64,000 nt of DNA from NCBI GenBank assembly GCA_009801085.1, contig VNWV01000001.1, positions 62,001-126,000 of the forward strand, read 5' to 3'. The translations under genes and the position numbers were made by a program. Positions 46,216-55,797 of the stretch are shown here, piece by piece; the first letter of the stretch is position 1, and each line of letters opens with the position of its first letter. A model generated the notes under the pieces. It made no database searches and was not told the origin of the DNA. It saw nothing but the letters and a program-made list of their open reading frames with translations. The DNA comes from Lasiodiplodia sp. COLG20 (Eukaryota; Ascomycota; Dothideomycetes; Botryosphaeriales; Botryosphaeriaceae).

Positions 46216-46442
46216 TTTGTGATTTTTTTGCCCGTGTGTGGGTCCGTGCTAAGCGAGATCCCAACGACTGCTGCAGGCTCACTCACATACACACCCATTA
46301 TCATCATTATTGAATGAGTCTACTCTTCTCGCGAGGCAACTGCTGGATGCAGGCTGAGGAAGAATTAATTTTTATAAGTGTACAACCATCTCTTACATTG
46401 TACTTGAACCACTTTTTAGGCAATGATCATTACGTGCAGCCG

Positions 46443-49400
46443 TTAACGCCTTTGTACAGCCTCGACGTCATCCCTCTCCTCCCTTTCCAACGAAAACACC
46501 AACCTTTTCAAGGCCGCCTGACTACGACTCGGCAGTAGCGTCTCCACACGCTTTCTCATCTTATCTGTGAAAACAACATCCTTCCCGAACTGCCGCATCA
46601 ATTCCACCCACTCCTTGGTTAGCCGCGTCCACCGAAATACCTCCTCGGTAACTACTAGTTGCGGCTGAGACTTTAGCAACACGGCCCAAACACTCAAGTC
46701 CGACATGGCCATTTCCACCAGTCTCTCCACCGTGGCATTATCCAGCCTCAGGTCCGGACGAAACTCTAGCAGCACTCGGAGCCTGTCGGCGTTGCGGGGC
46801 CTATACATCACAACCTCGATGACGGTGTCCTGGTCCATGATGAGTTCTTGTAGGTTGTTGTTTTCCTCGGCACGCGCGAGCAGAAAAGACAGCGCATCGG
46901 CTTCTTTCGTGGTTTGCAGCATGCACCGGGAGACGTGCAGACGCGGGTTCCGCTCCCACAGGAGGCGCATGACCTGGACGAAGCGCGGAATCTCGGGCCG
47001 CTCCTTGCTCTCGCCACTGCTGGTGACGGAGGTGTAGTTGGTCGTGTCGATGACTGCGAGCAAGGCGGCGCGCTGCGTCGGCACGAGGCGCTCGTCGCGC
47101 TGGAGGAGGTAGAAGATGATGGGCATGTGGCGGCAGCCTTCCAAGACGGCTGGTGTGATGGCGCAGACGGGGTGATGCTGGCTGCATTGTGTGAGCAGGA
47201 AGTCTAGCGTGTCGACGTCGCGTGCGCTCTGCACCATGGTCGCAGTTATGCCGATGCCGTTTGCGTGGTCCAGCAGGTCGTGGATGAGAGAACGGACTTC
47301 TTTTCTGTCGCAGTTCCATCCCAGGACGCGGGCAATGACGGCCTCGGAGACGGGGATGTTCTCGACAAAATGATCCAGTAGGAGCCTGAGGTTGGCATCG
47401 AAGCCGAAGCTCCCTGCGGCAGCGAGAAGGTCGGCCTCGGTGACACGCACTCCTGGCGCCTCTTTGAGGAAAACTTCCAGGCAAGTTTCTTTTTCCGAGG
47501 GATAACGTTGATGTTGGAAGACTACGGATTTGATAGCCAGCGTCAGCGGTGTGGCATGGTCGGCACTTCTTGCGTTGGGATCCGCTCCATGGCAGAGGAG
47601 GAGGCGCATGCAATGGTTGGAGCCTCTTCTACAAGCCAGGCACAGGAGCGTGTCCTGCCTTTTGGAGACCTGTCTGCAATCCGCCCCTCTTTCCAGCAGA
47701 AGCTGAACAACCGCAGCATGGTCTCTCTCAACGGCGATCCACAGGGGCGTGTCGAGCGATCCGCACTTTCTGTTCACGTCAGCCCCGTTGTCTAGGAGCA
47801 AGGCGACAGTCTTTTCTCTTCCAAGGTATGCGGCCAGCTGGAGCGCCGACCCTGTCTTCTTGCCTGCAAGGTGTGCGTGCAGGTGGAACGCCGACCTCAT
47901 CTTAGTTCGATCATTCGCTTCTCCTCCCGGCCCCTCATCCTCGACGTCGGCACCGCTCTCGACTAAAAGATGGATGACTTCCTCGCAAGACGGCAGGTCT
48001 CTGGACCACGACTCTTCCCACACAGCCCGACAGAACGCTTCCGTCACTAGGCCGTTACCCCACGGCGTCTTCATCCTCGCGTTGGCGCCGCACTCTAACA
48101 ATATCCTAACCACGGCCGGATTCCCGTTGTACACGGCGGTCAGCAAAGCAGTGTTGCCGCTCTCGTCCTGGGCATCCACATGCACCCCGGCATCGAGCAC
48201 CATCCGAACCAACGACGGCAGCCCCGCCACAGCCGCCAACAGCAGCGTCTCTTGGCTGGCAGGCACGAATTCCAGCAACAGCTCCATGGCCTTGTGCATC
48301 TTGCTCTTGGCCGCCCTGCGCATGCCGTCGGCGCACGCCGCCTGCTCGACGTCGGTCCCGCAGATCTTCTCCATGAGATACTCGACGACGCCCAGATGTC
48401 CGGAAGCACACGCCTCGCCCAACGGATTATTGCCCTTCGCCCCGTCGACGTAGAGCACCGCGCCGGCCTCGACCAGCATCTCCACGACGCCGACGTCGCC
48501 AACCTCGGCCGCCTCGCACAGCGGCGTGCGCCCCGCGCGTCCAGACGGCTTATTGACGTCGGCCCCGGCGGCGAGCAGCTCGCGCACGACGGGAGCAGCA
48601 GCAGCCGCGCCTTGCGTGCGCACACCGCACCACACGGCCGCGGCCAGCGGCGACTTCGAATCCCAGCGCTCGACGACGGTGGCGGGCTGACCCGGGCCCC
48701 TGTACTCCCGCGTCGGCTGCCTTTCGCACTGCACGACGGCATCCACGTCGGCGCCGAGCCGCAGCAGCGTGCGCACCATGCCGACATGGCCCTGCGCGCA
48801 CGCCGCGTGCAGCGCGCCCACGGCGTCGCTCTCCCGGCCCCACCCCAGGTCGTACGCGTCCGGCTGGCCGCGCACGTTGACGTCCTCGGTGTCGTGCGCG
48901 ACGAGCATCTCGACCATGCGCTCGTCGTTGCGCGCCGCGGCGACGGCGAGCAGCGGCTTGGGCCGGCCGTCTGCATGCACTTGGGGGCCCTGCGACTGAC
49001 CGAAGAAAAGCAGCTCGGCGGCGGCGGCGAAGTGCCCGCGCTCGACGGCGAGACGCAGGGTGCTGGCGGCCGGGAGGTCGCGCTGATGGCGGTGGTCGGT
49101 TTCTGTAGCGAAGGCGCGCGCGATGGCGGCGCCGTGCATGAGCAGGGTGCGGACGATGGAGGCGTATCCCTCGGCGGCGGTATGGCCCCCGGCGGCGGCG
49201 GCGCGCAGAGGCGTGTGGTACCGGCCCTGGAGGGCGTTGACGTCGGCGCGGGCGGCGAGGAGGAGCGAGACGGTGGCCGCGTGGCCGTGGCGGGCGGCGG
49301 CTTGCAGTGCGGTGCCGTAGTAGAAGCCGGCGGCGTTGACGTCGACGCCGCGGGCGAGGAGGAGCTCGATGAGCGAGCTGTTGGCGTCGGCTGCGGCCAT

Positions 49401-52400
49401 TTGGAGCAAGAGGCCGTATCGGGGGTCCACTGCCCTTTCTGCCGGGAGCAATTGGAGGGTATTTCGGATCAACGCTCCGGGGCCTTGTTCGAGCACGTAC
49501 CGGATCGACTCTGTAAGTTCGAAGCGGCCGTCTGGAGCCTCGGAGGTGCTGCGGTAGTAATACGGTTGTATGTCTCCGTCGAAGAATTCGAGGGCTTTGG
49601 CCAGGACGGGGTGGATGCTCTCGCCGCTCGGCTCAAGCTGTCCACCTGCTTGGAAAAGTAGCTCCATGACGGCCAAAGAATCCAATTCCCTGCCTGCTAC
49701 AGCGACAAAGACCGAGTTCGGACCTGTGGCCGCTGCCTTGACATCGGCGCCGTGCTCGATCAGCCACTCGACCACCTCCACTGGGCAGTTCTGGGCTGCT
49801 GTATGAAGAACAGATTTGTCCGGTTCATATTGGGCACTCGCGTCGGCGCCATGCTCAAGTAACATGTGCACTGTCGCTCTCGTACCAACCTCGTCGCTTT
49901 TCTTCCATCCGTTCTCTGACGTAACCCGAGAGCACGGGGACCGAGGGGAGTGCAGCGTGAAACGATTGATACATTCCTTCATGGCATGCGTCATGGAACC
50001 CTTTTCTGGGTCGGCTCCTCGTTCGAGAAGAAAGCGAACCATATCCGCGTGGCCGTTCTGTGCAGCAGTGGCGAAGGCGCAGCGTGCGGCCAGTATACGA
50101 TCTTTCTCCTCTGTCAAGGCAGCCATGAGCACCTGCGTGCATGCAAGGTGGTCGTTTCCGGCAGCGGCTTCAACGCAGCGCGTGAGGACTTCAGTCGGCT
50201 TCTCACGGTGCAAATGTGGAAGCAAGCATTGCACCAGCTCTGCATGCCCCTCACGAGCCGCCACCAGAAGGCAATCTTCTACGTCGTCTGATTCGAGAAA
50301 TTTCCCAGCTTCACTGGTGATGAGAGCCAGAACTGCAGCCGTATGCCCCGGACGGCACGCGACATACATGGCCTTTGCGAAGCTCCCATTGTCCAGCACT
50401 ACATCTGAGCTGAGTATGTTGTCCAGGACCACGACATTCCCGTGCTCCGCGGCAAGGTACAGTGCTTTCTGATGGAGCTCATTGAGCTTCTCTTCCTCAA
50501 AGTCTCGTTCTCGGGCCAGCTGAAGAGGCTTCAGCACGCAGGTTGCGCTCTCTGCAGACGCAATATTTTCCAGCACAATTCGAATATCTTCGTCAGCCCT
50601 CCCGTGCACCGCGCCATATTCCAATAGGAACTCGACAGTCCGCGCATGGCCATCGCGCACCGCACCTTCCAGCGCCTTCGACGCCGCCATCTCCGCACCG
50701 TCCGCACCGTCGAGAAGCGGCATCAGCTGCTGCACAATCTGCACGTGGCCATTCGCCGCCGCGGCCACGAACGCGTTTCCGACATGCTCGGCCTGGATGT
50801 CGAGCACCTCGCGCTGCCGCAGAAACAAGCCGACCACAGCCTCACTCCCCGCAGCCGCCGCCGTCTCGAGCGCGTGTAGCTGCTGGCGCTGACCCAGGGG
50901 TTGCTGCAGCTGCTGCATCCTTAACTCCTCGCGCCGTGACAGCTGCCGCCCTCTACTCTTCCTCTCCTTCTGCGCATCAAACAACGGCGCCACTGCCGCC
51001 CCTGCTGCCCCGCCGCCGCCCCGCGCCAGCTTCTCCCGGACGCTCGACAGGTGAACGTCGCCGACCATGGCGGCGAGGATGCGCTCCGTCTGCGTGGCGG
51101 CGGCCATGCGTTTCTTTTCCGTCTCCTTCTCTTTCTTCTTCTTCTCTTCCTCCTCCTCATCCTCGCTCACGTCACCGTGAACGTCAGCACGCAACTTTCT
51201 CCGCATCCTCCTCATCTGATCCCTCTGCTCCAACCACCCCGGCGACGCGCACCGCAGCAACGAATCCCACTTCGCCGACGGCCTCATATTCGCCGACGCC
51301 AGCGAAACCGTACCGGCCTCGAGCGGCGGCGACGGCCGCGGCCGCGACATCAGCTGCGGGCCCCGCCCCGTCCCCAGGCGGTCCAGCAACAGCAGCGACG
51401 ACGGCTTCTCATAGCCGCTGCTGCTGCTGCGGTCGAGTAGCAGTTCAACGATGTCCGCGTAGCCGCCCGCCGCGGCGAGCTGGATGGCGGCGCTGACCAT
51501 GGTGCCGATGTGGCACGGCGCTGCCGCGGCGTCGAGCAGCGCGCGCACGGCGCCGGTATGCCCGTGTTGGGCGGCGAGCGGGAGGGCGGTGGCTGCTGCC
51601 GTTTCCGCCGCCGCCGCCGCCGCTGCGTCCTCGGCGGCGTAGTGCGCGAGGAGCTGTTTGATCGTGCGGACGTGGCCGCGCGTGGCGGCTGCGCGGAGGG
51701 CCGTGTCCGTTGCTGTGCGGGTGATGCCGTGGTGGGAGAGCAGGGGGCGGGCGCAGCGGGTGTGGTTGGTCAGGGCGGCGGTGAGGAGCGCGGAGCTGAG
51801 TGCGTCGGATGAGGTGGATGAAGGCAGGGTGCTGAGGAGGTAGGCTAGGATGTCTGTGTGGTTATGGAGAATGGCGGTGGAGAGGGCGTCTTTTGGATCA
51901 GCACTGACTCTGGGTGTGTGGTGGATGAGGGAAATCACGGAGGCGATGTCGCCTGTTTTGATGGCGTCGTGGAGCGTTGCTTGCTGCTGCTCGGAAAGAG
52001 TTGCTTCGGGAAGATGGACGCTAGGAGGAGTTTTGATCTCCAGATCGTTCCAGGATGGTTGCGCCTTCGCGTTGCGGATGCGGAAGTTTGAAGGAGCAGC
52101 AGAGCCACTCCTCTCGCAGCCCAAAAGTGGTATGTCGTGCTCTGTCACTAACAAGACCTTGACCACGTTTTCAGACTTGTCCACCAGCTCGATGAGAGAG
52201 TCGGAGAGCTTTTCGTCGTCAGTGTCCAGAACGCCATCCAGAAGGATAGTCATTGGATTTGTAGCTGCGATGTCCAGAGTGATCCGCAGACAGTCTTGCA
52301 CGGTCAAAGGGCCGACTGGAGTTCCATCTTGCTGAGATGCAGCTTGCTTGATTTGCCATTCCGTGACGAGGACATCGCAGCATTTCTCGTCATTGACCAA

Positions 52401-53405
52401 CGTGAAACTGGCGACGACATGTTGCAGGATTTCGAGCGCCGATGAGAGCTTGCTGCAGTCGATGTAGGCTACAGGGGCAGACGCCGAATTAACAGCCAGC
52501 AACTCCCTGGCGGTCTGGCAGATACCCGTCGCCCCGCACAAAGACAGGATCGATGACGTGCTTGATTCCCACCAGGACCGGAAGCTTTCTAACTCAAGCA
52601 GTTCGCATTGGGCACCAGGTGTAGATTGGTCTTCATTGGCTTCCGGAATCGCAGGAACCCCCCATTGGCGCAGGCTGGACGCCAAATCGTCCGGGATCCG
52701 AACTTCATGAACAGTCTCTGGTGTTGCACTCCTCAAGTACAAGGATTCTGTGGGGATGTTGATCTGTTCAATGGCGGCTTTCGCGTTTGAATCTGCCCGG
52801 AACAGCATCTCCCTCAATTGACGTGTGTCCACTTCAGCTTTGTCAAATCGGACGTAATGCGCGAGTATGTTGTAAACTGCATGATAGACGGATACAATTG
52901 CGCCATCAGAGTCTGATGTATCCTTACTGGCTTGCGATAGTCGTTCTGCTTCCCAAACCAGGTATCTCGCCAATAAATGGAGGGAACACGCCAAGTCGTT
53001 GACCATTTCTCCAAAAGCCTGGGCATCTTCGGCAGTTTTCCGCAAAAGGAACCAAAATGGAGACCATGTGAATCGCCACGCTGCTCGCAAGTCCTCTGAG
53101 AAGCCTTGGGGATCCAGCCCAGCGTTCGCTTGAACGAGGTCCAACGAACATAGCATCTTCTCGAGGAGGTCACGGACGATGACGACGTCTTTCTCGGCCG
53201 TTTCGTAGGTCCAGCGTTTCCAGAGAGATTGGTACTTTTTCTCCTGGGCCACTTTGCGGACGGCCTTGAGAGCGTCGCGCCTGTTCGTTTTCTTAGAAAG
53301 CAGAGTCTTCCTCAAATCGTCATCAGCTTGGCTCAGTGCGCGCTGCCATAGGAATTTGGGTGCGTCGGTGCGGGATTCGGAGTCGTCGACGGTTGTGGTT
53401 TCCAT
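46443..53405 (-). CDS. Giant ankyrin-repeat NLR-like protein with degenerate NTPase core
   Basis: A single uninterrupted frame of 2320 residues. Residues 1-250 are a helical N-terminal domain of the fungal STAND type (VVIVRDLLEKMLCSLDLVQA, FSEDLRAAWRFTWSPFWFLL). About 270-430 resembles a shrunken NACHT-like NTPase: WWESSTSSILSLCGATGICQ then TARELL sits where a P-loop (GxxGxGKT) belongs, with Gln instead of the Lys, and MTILLDGVLDTDDE resembles Walker B. From about 490 to 2100 there are some 30 ankyrin repeats, interrupted by a charged Lys/Glu low-complexity stretch near 750-830. The end (about 2100-2320) has weaker repeat-like units. Such proteins sense non-self or pathogens in fungi; without a P-loop this one probably cannot use nucleotide-driven switching. 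Confidence 0.88.
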   Translation of the reverse strand: METTTVDDSESRTDAPKFLWQRALSQADDDLRKTLLSKKTNRRDALKAVRKVAQEKKYQSLWKRWTYETAEKDVVIVRDLLEKMLCSLDLVQANAGLDPQGFSEDLRAAWRFTWSPFWFLLRKTAEDAQAFGEMVNDLACSLHLLARYLVWEAERLSQASKDTSDSDGAIVSVYHAVYNILAHYVRFDKAEVDTRQLREMLFRADSNAKAAIEQINIPTESLYLRSATPETVHEVRIPDDLASSLRQWGVPAIPEANEDQSTPGAQCELLELESFRSWWESSTSSILSLCGATGICQTARELLAVNSASAPVAYIDCSKLSSALEILQHVVASFTLVNDEKCCDVLVTEWQIKQAASQQDGTPVGPLTVQDCLRITLDIAATNPMTILLDGVLDTDDEKLSDSLIELVDKSENVVKVLLVTEHDIPLLGCERSGSAAPSNFRIRNAKAQPSWNDLEIKTPPSVHLPEATLSEQQQATLHDAIKTGDIASVISLIHHTPRVSADPKDALSTAILHNHTDILAYLLSTLPSSTSSDALSSALLTAALTNHTRCARPLLSHHGITRTATDTALRAAATRGHVRTIKQLLAHYAAEDAAAAAAAETAAATALPLAAQHGHTGAVRALLDAAAAPCHIGTMVSAAIQLAAAGGYADIVELLLDRSSSSGYEKPSSLLLLDRLGTGRGPQLMSRPRPSPPLEAGTVSLASANMRPSAKWDSLLRCASPGWLEQRDQMRRMRRKLRADVHGDVSEDEEEEEKKKKEKETEKKRMAAATQTERILAAMVGDVHLSSVREKLARGGGGAAGAAVAPLFDAQKERKSRGRQLSRREELRMQQLQQPLGQRQQLHALETAAAAGSEAVVGLFLRQREVLDIQAEHVGNAFVAAAANGHVQIVQQLMPLLDGADGAEMAASKALEGAVRDGHARTVEFLLEYGAVHGRADEDIRIVLENIASAESATCVLKPLQLARERDFEEEKLNELHQKALYLAAEHGNVVVLDNILSSDVVLDNGSFAKAMYVACRPGHTAAVLALITSEAGKFLESDDVEDCLLVAAREGHAELVQCLLPHLHREKPTEVLTRCVEAAAGNDHLACTQVLMAALTEEKDRILAARCAFATAAQNGHADMVRFLLERGADPEKGSMTHAMKECINRFTLHSPRSPCSRVTSENGWKKSDEVGTRATVHMLLEHGADASAQYEPDKSVLHTAAQNCPVEVVEWLIEHGADVKAAATGPNSVFVAVAGRELDSLAVMELLFQAGGQLEPSGESIHPVLAKALEFFDGDIQPYYYRSTSEAPDGRFELTESIRYVLEQGPGALIRNTLQLLPAERAVDPRYGLLLQMAAADANSSLIELLLARGVDVNAAGFYYGTALQAAARHGHAATVSLLLAARADVNALQGRYHTPLRAAAAGGHTAAEGYASIVRTLLMHGAAIARAFATETDHRHQRDLPAASTLRLAVERGHFAAAAELLFFGQSQGPQVHADGRPKPLLAVAAARNDERMVEMLVAHDTEDVNVRGQPDAYDLGWGRESDAVGALHAACAQGHVGMVRTLLRLGADVDAVVQCERQPTREYRGPGQPATVVERWDSKSPLAAAVWCGVRTQGAAAAAPVVRELLAAGADVNKPSGRAGRTPLCEAAEVGDVGVVEMLVEAGAVLYVDGAKGNNPLGEACASGHLGVVEYLMEKICGTDVEQAACADGMRRAAKSKMHKAMELLLEFVPASQETLLLAAVAGLPSLVRMVLDAGVHVDAQDESGNTALLTAVYNGNPAVVRILLECGANARMKTPWGNGLVTEAFCRAVWEESWSRDLPSCEEVIHLLVESGADVEDEGPGGEANDRTKMRSAFHLHAHLAGKKTGSALQLAAYLGREKTVALLLDNGADVNRKCGSLDTPLWIAVERDHAAVVQLLLERGADCRQVSKRQDTLLCLACRRGSNHCMRLLLCHGADPNARSADHATPLTLAIKSVVFQHQRYPSEKETCLEVFLKEAPGVRVTEADLLAAAGSFGFDANLRLLLDHFVENIPVSEAVIARVLGWNCDRKEVRSLIHDLLDHANGIGITATMVQSARDVDTLDFLLTQCSQHHPVCAITPAVLEGCRHMPIIFYLLQRDERLVPTQRAALLAVIDTTNYTSVTSSGESKERPEIPRFVQVMRLLWERNPRLHVSRCMLQTTKEADALSFLLARAEENNNLQELIMDQDTVIEVVMYRPRNADRLRVLLEFRPDLRLDNATVERLVEMAMSDLSVWAVLLKSQPQLVVTEEVFRWTRLTKEWVELMRQFGKDVVFTDKMRKRVETLLPSRSQAALKRLVFSLEREERDDVEAVQRR

Positions 53406-53709
53406 TTTGGTGTTGTTTACTCTGACAAGCGTAGAGGAGCCTTTTTGATGGATACTGAGCAGAGAGAGCGATGTGTTTTTGCGAGGAAAGGGGACATGCA
53501 GCGATAAGGTTGTGGTGCGGGGGAGCCATTTTTGTAATCAGAATCAGAGCTTGCAAGGGGCTAACGCTTCTGCCTGGATTATGTGGGTTTCCGGTTGGCT
53601 TATACTATGCGGGGGTATTGTGTTTTCCTGGAAACGGAAACCACAGGTCCGTGATCCTGTTTTCGGTGGAGCAAAAAGTGCACTATGCAGGAAAAAATGC
53701 ACTGTGCAA

Positions 53710-53733
53710 AACGTACAACAGCCGGGATTCCCC
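53710..53733 (-). rRNA. 5S rRNA fragment (3' end only)
   Basis: On the minus strand this reads GGGGAATCCCGGCTGTTGTA followed by CGTT, exactly the last ~24 bases of the full 5S copies plus TTTGC downstream. The rest of the gene is absent; the sequence 5' of it is unrelated. It is a truncated 5S copy, not a gene. Confidence 0.8.
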
Positions 53734-53944
53734 GGTTCACACGCACGCTGATGCCAAAATACAAGGAGGAGATCCTGCGAGATACAATAATGCAGGTTAC
53801 GAAGACTTATTTCCCTCGTCCAGAGGGTTGAAATTGGAAGCGCGATCTCTCTGCTTCCCTGAGAATATTGTAAGGTGTAAGTTGCCATAACGAAGAAAGG
53901 CGGACCCAGACTCACTGATTAGAGGCGTGTTTGCTAAGTATTTT

Positions 53945-54045
53945 TCCAAAGCCCACCAGGTCTCCCCACGCCGTACTACTTCCGCACCTAAGCAGGGCGT
54001 TGACCCCAAAGTTAACCGCCTCCAGGCCCACAGACCATGATCTGG
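53945..54045 (-). pseudogene. Possible diverged 5S rRNA-like sequence
   Basis: The minus strand contains CCCTGCTTAGGTGCGGAAGT and then AGTACGGCGTGGGGAGACC, which resembles the A-box/C-box order of 5S genes (GCTTAAG..., then TTAGTAC..TGGGTGACC), and then GGTGGGCTTTGGAAAAAT. It is far from the 5S copies in this window, so it could be a decayed or foreign 5S copy, or chance. Confidence 0.25.
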
Positions 54046-54985
54046 GAAGTTGCACGGGCGACATCAGAGCAGGGGCTGCTTTTTCCTGACTTCACAATCA
54101 ACGACAAGGTCTTTATCGACAGACAGATGATTTACAATTATTTGTCAAGAAAGGGTATTAGGGAGATATTGACAATACCTTCAAATTAATCGGCATCGGA
54201 GCGGGAGCTTCTAACTTCAAGCGGCTCGCAAATTTAATCAATTTTCTTTCTCTACTGACCATAGAGACTGAACAGACGCATTGGTTTGTGGTAGAAGTCT
54301 ACATATCACTCAGTAGACTTTCTCATCGATTCAATCCTCCTGAAATTGAAAATCTCGCTTTTGACACCTGAAAAGTCAGTACATCGGCGCAAAAGGAAAA
54401 GAAGTTCTAACCCCGTAAGTACATTGAGAAAGTCACGAGAGCTTACTTATCTGATCAATTGATCTTGGATTCTATCGAGGCTTGTGCAAAGGAAGTAGTC
54501 GCGTCTTTGAAAGGGTCCTCCAAACGAACAAACCACCGAATCTATCAGCACACAATCAATTCATCTATGAGACAGGCCTTGCCAGAAAGATGTCACCCTG
54601 CTGAAAGCCATCTATTGGTGCCCCCCTTATTTTCTTTTGACAATTTGGTGTAAAAAGAAAAAGTGTCAGAAGTGAAAGGTGCGGCAAGACCCATCTTTGC
54701 GCGCGACTGGGCGCATATCATGGTTGATAAAGGCAGCACCACACGTCTATGATCCTATTTTCGGTGGAGCATCCGAGCTTCTCCAAGTGAAATTCTCGAA
54801 AATTTCGTAGACAAACGAGTGGAGTGGAATGAAGCCGATGGCCTGATTACTGTTTCGGCCATGAGATAAAAGTGTAGAAGTCTGGATAGCGTTTTTTTTT
54901 TTTTTTTTTTGGCGTTCCTCAGAAGTGTCAGATCAGCTGCAAAGCCTCTCGGCAAAAAGAAGTTAGTGCGCAAAAAAAAAGCAAA

Positions 54986-55104
54986 ACGTACAACAGCCGG
55001 GATTCCCCAATGGTCACCCACTTGAGTACTAATCGGCCGGTTCGCAGCTTAAGTACGGCTGAGCGGACGGGAAGCCCTGCATTCTGCGACCTATGGTCGT
55101 ACGT
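54986..55104 (-). rRNA. 5S ribosomal RNA gene, copy 3
   Basis: A 119-nt 5S rRNA identical to copy 2, on the minus strand. Downstream is GCTTTTTTTTTGCGCACTAA, very like the downstream flank of copy 1, and the upstream segment at 55130-55154 is the same as that upstream of copy 1. Copies 1 and 3 therefore share flanks as well as the gene. Confidence 0.95.
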
Positions 55105-55797
55105 AAGAGACCAAGTTGTTGACAGCAGTTATAATTCCCAGTCAACAAGCAGTCGTCCTGTCCACATGGACCCAGACATGGGCGCATCCGCGCCCATCCA
55201 CACGATGTCTAGGCTCTGCATGACCACTTACTTCGCCGTCGTAGCCGTGTGCGTCTGCGAGATATTTGGGCTACGTGCGCGGACCGAAGCACCAGATTTC
55301 TGAGGCGGCGTCGCGGCGCTAACGCAGGACACACCACTCATTATTGGACGCGGACGACGATGCGTGGGAGAGCAGGCTGAGCAGTACTGGGATGGCGAGG
55401 CCACTGAGAGACAAATGAGTGGCGGGTATGATTTCGTGGGGTGATTACAAGGAATTTTTCCGGGCAGCTGCCAGCCTGGCATGGTATGTGTATATCTGAG
55501 ATACTAACTCGTCTTCGGAGTGGACAATCAAGAAGATAAGTCTAAATTAGGTGCATACTGTTACCTAAAGCCACTTAGCGGCTCGGCAGGGTCCAGGATG
55601 CGGCCCGCTTTAGCCGCAACACGAGGATTGGGGGCTGTAAAGCGGCCAGAAACTGAAGTGCCAAGCTGCACAGCGATTCCTCCAGCCTTGGTGCCTGGTG
55701 CCTGGTAACAGGCACACCGTCTGTCGTACCACTTAGATAGTCCACGTGCTTCTCCTACGATATTGATTATTTTTTTATAAAAGTGAAGGAAGCGCCA
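55105..55797. other. Intergenic region between the 5S gene and a membrane protein gene
   Basis: It begins with the 5S flank shared with copy 1 (ATAATTCCCAGTCAACAAGC, 55130-55149). The remainder is unremarkable; TATTTTTTTATAAAAG at about 55769-55784 is a TATA candidate 15-30 bases before the next ATG. No gene is seen. Confidence 0.5.

Larger units (their letters stand above)
53406..54985. other. Gene-free stretch with 5S-derived fragments and a short repeat
   Basis: About 1.6 kb with no supported gene. It holds the promoter of the ankyrin gene, a 5S 3'-end fragment at 53710-53733, a 5S-like sequence at about 53945-54045, and two copies of a 22-base word, TGATCCTRTTTTCGGTGGAG followed by CA, at 53650-53671 and 54750-54771. 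A run of T about 20 long is at 54893-54910. Confidence 0.5.
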
